Shown in pieces: positions 61,516 to 64,000 of a DNA stretch of 64,000 bases. The stretch is from Bacteroidota bacterium (GTDB taxonomy: Bacteria > Bacteroidota > Bacteroidia > Cytophagales > Cytophagaceae). Numbering within the stretch: position 1 is the stretch's first letter; every line of letters begins with the position of its first letter. Below the pieces are notes generated by a model. That model saw only the letters and a list, made by a program, of their open reading frames with translations, was not told where the DNA came from and searched no databases. The stretch lies in contig JAEWYS010000008.1 of assembly GCA_023458555.1 (NCBI GenBank), forward strand, positions 310,001 through 374,000, given 5' to 3'. The translations under genes and the position numbers were made by a program.

Positions 61516-62526
61516 ATGAATTTAAAGGAAACTGAAATCACCGAGCTTATCATTCGACAATTACAAGGAAAAACATCTGCAGCTGAAGATCAAATCCTTG
61601 AGACATGGCGAATGAAAGATATTGCCAATGCCGGTCTGATGCAGACTTACCGGAAAATCTGGGAAGAAGCAGGCAGTATTTCCACAGATTTTCAGCCTGA
61701 TGCAGATAGCGCATGGGAAAAAGTATCCCTGAGAACCGGTCTGGACACCACTCCTGTACGATCTATCCATCCTGAAAACCGCGCAGCCCGAACGAATGGG
61801 TTTGTATGGAAAATAGCCGCTGCCTTTGCATTATTGGCAGGATTCGGTTTCCTTATATTCAAGATTCTGAATTTTAACAAAATTGAGTACATTGAAGTAT
61901 TGACACAAGCGGAAAGCGTGGAAGTTACCCTTCCCGACGGATCAGTTGTAAATCTTGACAAAAACAGCGTGCTGAAATATCCCGAAAAATTTACCCGGGA
62001 TGAACGTATGGTTTATTTGAACGGTGATGCCTATTTCTCTATTCAGAAGGATGCGAAGAAACCCTTTAAGATAGAAGGGAAGTATACGCTTACTGAAGTA
62101 TTGGGAACTTCATTCTACATTCGTTCCAATCAACCGGAAAAGGAGAAGATCGAAGTATATACCGGCAAAGTAGCCTATACATCACTCAAAACCAAAGAAA
62201 AAGCAATTCTGATTCCGGGACAAATGGCCGAAGTTGACTATAATGGTTTATTAACACAGAAAACCGGACACTCTTCAAACGGTCTTTCATGGAAAACCAA
62301 TACGCTTCAATTTGATGATGCCACGCTCAAAGACGTTGCTGCAGACCTGGAACGTCATTTCGGCGAATCGGTCCAACTGAATGGTCCCATTGGTAATCAT
62401 CGCTTTACCGGAACTTTTACCAATGCTTCTCTCGAAGAAGTGCTGAACGTTGTGTCTATTTCAACCGATACTGAATTTAGCATTCAGGATTCCGTTTATT
62501 TACTTAGCGTCCAAAGTCACCCGTAA
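61516..62526 (+). CDS. FecR-family anti-sigma factor
   Basis: 336 residues from the ATG at 61516; the frame opens at 61483. A cytosolic N-terminal part (1-95), a membrane helix (about 97-118, IAAAFALLAGFGFLIFKIL), then the FecR domain (VTLPDGSVVNLDKNSVLKYP, YFSIQKDAKKPFKIEG, VLGTSFYIRSN) and a C-terminal DUF4974 (TLKDVAADLERHFGESVQLN). It holds the ECF factor in check and senses the periplasmic STN domain. The next gene, 20 bp downstream, supplies that STN. Confidence 0.94.
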   Translation: MNLKETEITELIIRQLQGKTSAAEDQILETWRMKDIANAGLMQTYRKIWEEAGSISTDFQPDADSAWEKVSLRTGLDTTPVRSIHPENRAARTNGFVWKIAAAFALLAGFGFLIFKILNFNKIEYIEVLTQAESVEVTLPDGSVVNLDKNSVLKYPEKFTRDERMVYLNGDAYFSIQKDAKKPFKIEGKYTLTEVLGTSFYIRSNQPEKEKIEVYTGKVAYTSLKTKEKAILIPGQMAEVDYNGLLTQKTGHSSNGLSWKTNTLQFDDATLKDVAADLERHFGESVQLNGPIGNHRFTGTFTNASLEEVLNVVSISTDTEFSIQDSVYLLSVQSHP

Positions 62527-62546
62527 ATACCTCTAAATTAGAATTT

Positions 62547-64000
62547 ATGAAAATCTTATATCGCTATGCACTTGTATTATTACTTGTGCACGGGACGGTT
62601 TTTGCCCAGGAAAAACTACTGGATAGAAACATCAGCATTGTATACAAAGACCAGACACTTAAAAGCATTCTCACAGATCTGAGCAAACGTTTTGGAATAA
62701 GCATTTCTTACTCAAGCAATCAGGTTCCTCTGGCAAAAAAAATTTCTGTAGATGTCCAGGATATTCCGCTGGCCAAAGCGCTTGATATTATTTTTGAAGG
62801 TACCGATATTGTCTACCTTGAACTGGGTAACCAGATCGTGCTGAAAAGGAAAAAAAGTGAACCGGCCCCAAAAACAGGAACCAGTCTGAAGTCTGTTCCG
62901 GCTCAGCAGGCTCCTGTAGGATCTGCCAGCATCCAAGCAGCTCCGGTTGCCGAAGAACCGATTACTCTTGATGATATTCCGGAAACAGCTTTTTTTAAGC
63001 CCGAGGATATTGCAGAGGTTGATAGCAAAGAAGCCCTGAAGGAAGAATATGTTAAAGAGCAGACAAGAATCTATCAGGATTTTTTCATGGCTCAGGATAC
63101 ATCACGCTTCCTTACCGGTAAAGCATTAAAACGGGATCTGAAAACGGCGATTACGCTCCTGGAAAAGAAAGTCAAGCAGCTTTCAGACAGCCTGGAAAAA
63201 GAAAAAGAAGCCCGGAAACAATTCAGAGAAGTAAAAGTATCTGAAGAACTACAGGAAACCGGACAAACCGAAGGAGACAGCACAGAAAAACCTCAGGAAG
63301 TTCTTAAGGAAACTCCGGTGCAAATAAGTTTCATCTATCCAATGGGAACCAACGGCAGAAACAGCCCCGACTTTACCAACCGATTCTCCTTCAACGTTCT
63401 TTCAGGATATAATGGAGGTGTGAAAGGGGCAGAAATAGGCTCTCTGGTTAACCTGATAAAAAATGATGTTTACGGTACACAGATTGCAGGACTGGTAAAT
63501 CTTGACAGAGGCCATTTCACGGGAGCCCAGGTTGCCGGAATAACCAATCTGGTTGGTAAAAACAGCAAAGGCTTTCAGGCCGCAGGCATTGGAAACCTCA
63601 ATAAAAAACGAAGTGAAGGCGCTCAGGTTGCCGGAGTAGTGAATATAACCGGAGATACTTCTTCCGTTTTTCAGGCGTCGGGAGTACTTGGTTACAGTCA
63701 CGGCTCCAACATTGGCGGACAGTTTAGCGGTGTTGCCAGTATCAGCAAAGGTTCACTGATCGGTCCGCAGGCAGCCGGTGTGCTCAATCTTGTATATGGC
63801 AATGCCAAGGGGGCTCAGGTTGCAGGCGTTTTTAACGTAACAACCAAAAATCAGGTAGGAGCACAGATTGCAGGCGTCGGCAACATTGCCAACAAAGTAC
63901 ATGGTGTACAAATAGCCGGTGTAATAAACACTGCAAAGAAAGTGGATGGATCGCAGATCGGCCTGATCAACCTTGCTGACTCGGTTAGCGGAGCACAGAT
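62547..64000 (+). CDS. STN-domain protein with G-x-Q-x-A-G-x-x-N surface repeats, 3' end outside window
   Basis: Begins at ATG 62547; 484 residues visible and the frame is still open at the right edge. Signal peptide (1-21, VFAQ). STN (secretin/TonB short N-terminal) domain (about 28-95: SIVYKDQTLKSILTDLSKRF, QDIPLAKALDIIFEG). A Pro/Ala-rich linker, then a coiled coil (about 195-240). From residue 290 on, at least twelve 20-23-residue repeats of the form G-(A/T)-Q-(V/I)-AG-(V/I)-x-N, of the LA_2272-like surface-repeat type. No TonB-dependent barrel. It is the third member of the sigma/anti-sigma operon and would be the signal receiver (inference). Confidence 0.8.
   Translation, partial: MKILYRYALVLLLVHGTVFAQEKLLDRNISIVYKDQTLKSILTDLSKRFGISISYSSNQVPLAKKISVDVQDIPLAKALDIIFEGTDIVYLELGNQIVLKRKKSEPAPKTGTSLKSVPAQQAPVGSASIQAAPVAEEPITLDDIPETAFFKPEDIAEVDSKEALKEEYVKEQTRIYQDFFMAQDTSRFLTGKALKRDLKTAITLLEKKVKQLSDSLEKEKEARKQFREVKVSEELQETGQTEGDSTEKPQEVLKETPVQISFIYPMGTNGRNSPDFTNRFSFNVLSGYNGGVKGAEIGSLVNLIKNDVYGTQIAGLVNLDRGHFTGAQVAGITNLVGKNSKGFQAAGIGNLNKKRSEGAQVAGVVNITGDTSSVFQASGVLGYSHGSNIGGQFSGVASISKGSLIGPQAAGVLNLVYGNAKGAQVAGVFNVTTKNQVGAQIAGVGNIANKVHGVQIAGVINTAKKVDGSQIGLINLADSVSGAQ

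Overview
This window looks like an ordinary chromosomal stretch of a Bacteroidota bacterium, most likely of the Cytophagales/Sphingobacteriia side. The evidence is a short RpoD with a TTG start, promoters of the form TTG-N19-TAnnTTTG, two secreted proteins with type IX secretion (T9SS) C-terminal sorting domains, a FecI/FecR pair, the Bacteroidota-restricted DUF4494 family, and a LytS/LytTR two-component pair. Composition is moderately AT-rich and even. I see no insertion sequences, phage genes, CRISPR arrays or rRNA. There is one tRNA, tRNA-Thr(TGT). The genus cannot be fixed from the sequence alone.

Layout: 0-6.4 kb is a LytS-type kinase (cut by the left edge), its LytTR regulator, then a TolC/MacA/MacB-ATPase/MacB-permease efflux operon. 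6.5-17.5 kb is housekeeping and stress genes: a Spy-like protein, topoisomerase III, PIN-PhoH ATPase, YajQ, a DMT exporter, aldo/keto reductase, lipoprotein MsrA, NhaC antiporter. It also holds two tandem terminator-ended leader/sRNA-like units at 12.08-12.40 kb. 17.6-22.7 kb has two tandem paralogous 8-TM PAS sensors without an output domain, divergent from rpoD. 22.8-26.1 kb is a three-gene operon: glutamine-synthetase-like ligase, APH-fold kinase, HAD-IIA protein. 26.3-34.8 kb mixes a beta-helix lipoprotein, peptide deformylase, guanine deaminase, NlpC/P60 hydrolase, a ferredoxin reductase/ferredoxin pair, a second DMT exporter, AlkD and a T9SS protein. 34.9-45.1 kb holds DUF92, a proline/alanine-rich membrane coiled-coil protein, adenine deaminase, YdeI-like, DUF4197, SRPBCC, a DEAD-box helicase, DUF4494, a GH5 glycosidase and MscS.

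45.3-51 kb is an RND efflux operon (adaptor, pump, TolC) with strong dyads in its upstream region. It is followed by an orphan PAS/LuxR-like protein. At 52.1 kb a strong promoter and a cobalamin riboswitch precede a single DUF4465 T9SS protein. 53.8-56.5 kb carries MurI, YnfA, DUF1287 and a WalJ-like hydrolase, then tRNA-Thr and gyrA, which is preceded by another terminator-ended leader. The right edge (59.8-64 kb) is a TPR / ECF sigma / FecR / STN operon. In its last gene the STN signalling domain sits on a long ladder of G-x-Q-x-A-G-x-x-N repeats rather than a TonB-dependent receptor barrel.

The most promising leads are the sigma/anti-sigma operon with the STN-repeat protein, the riboswitch-controlled T9SS DUF4465 protein, the ligase-kinase-HAD operon, the output-less PAS twins, and the small terminator-ended transcription units.
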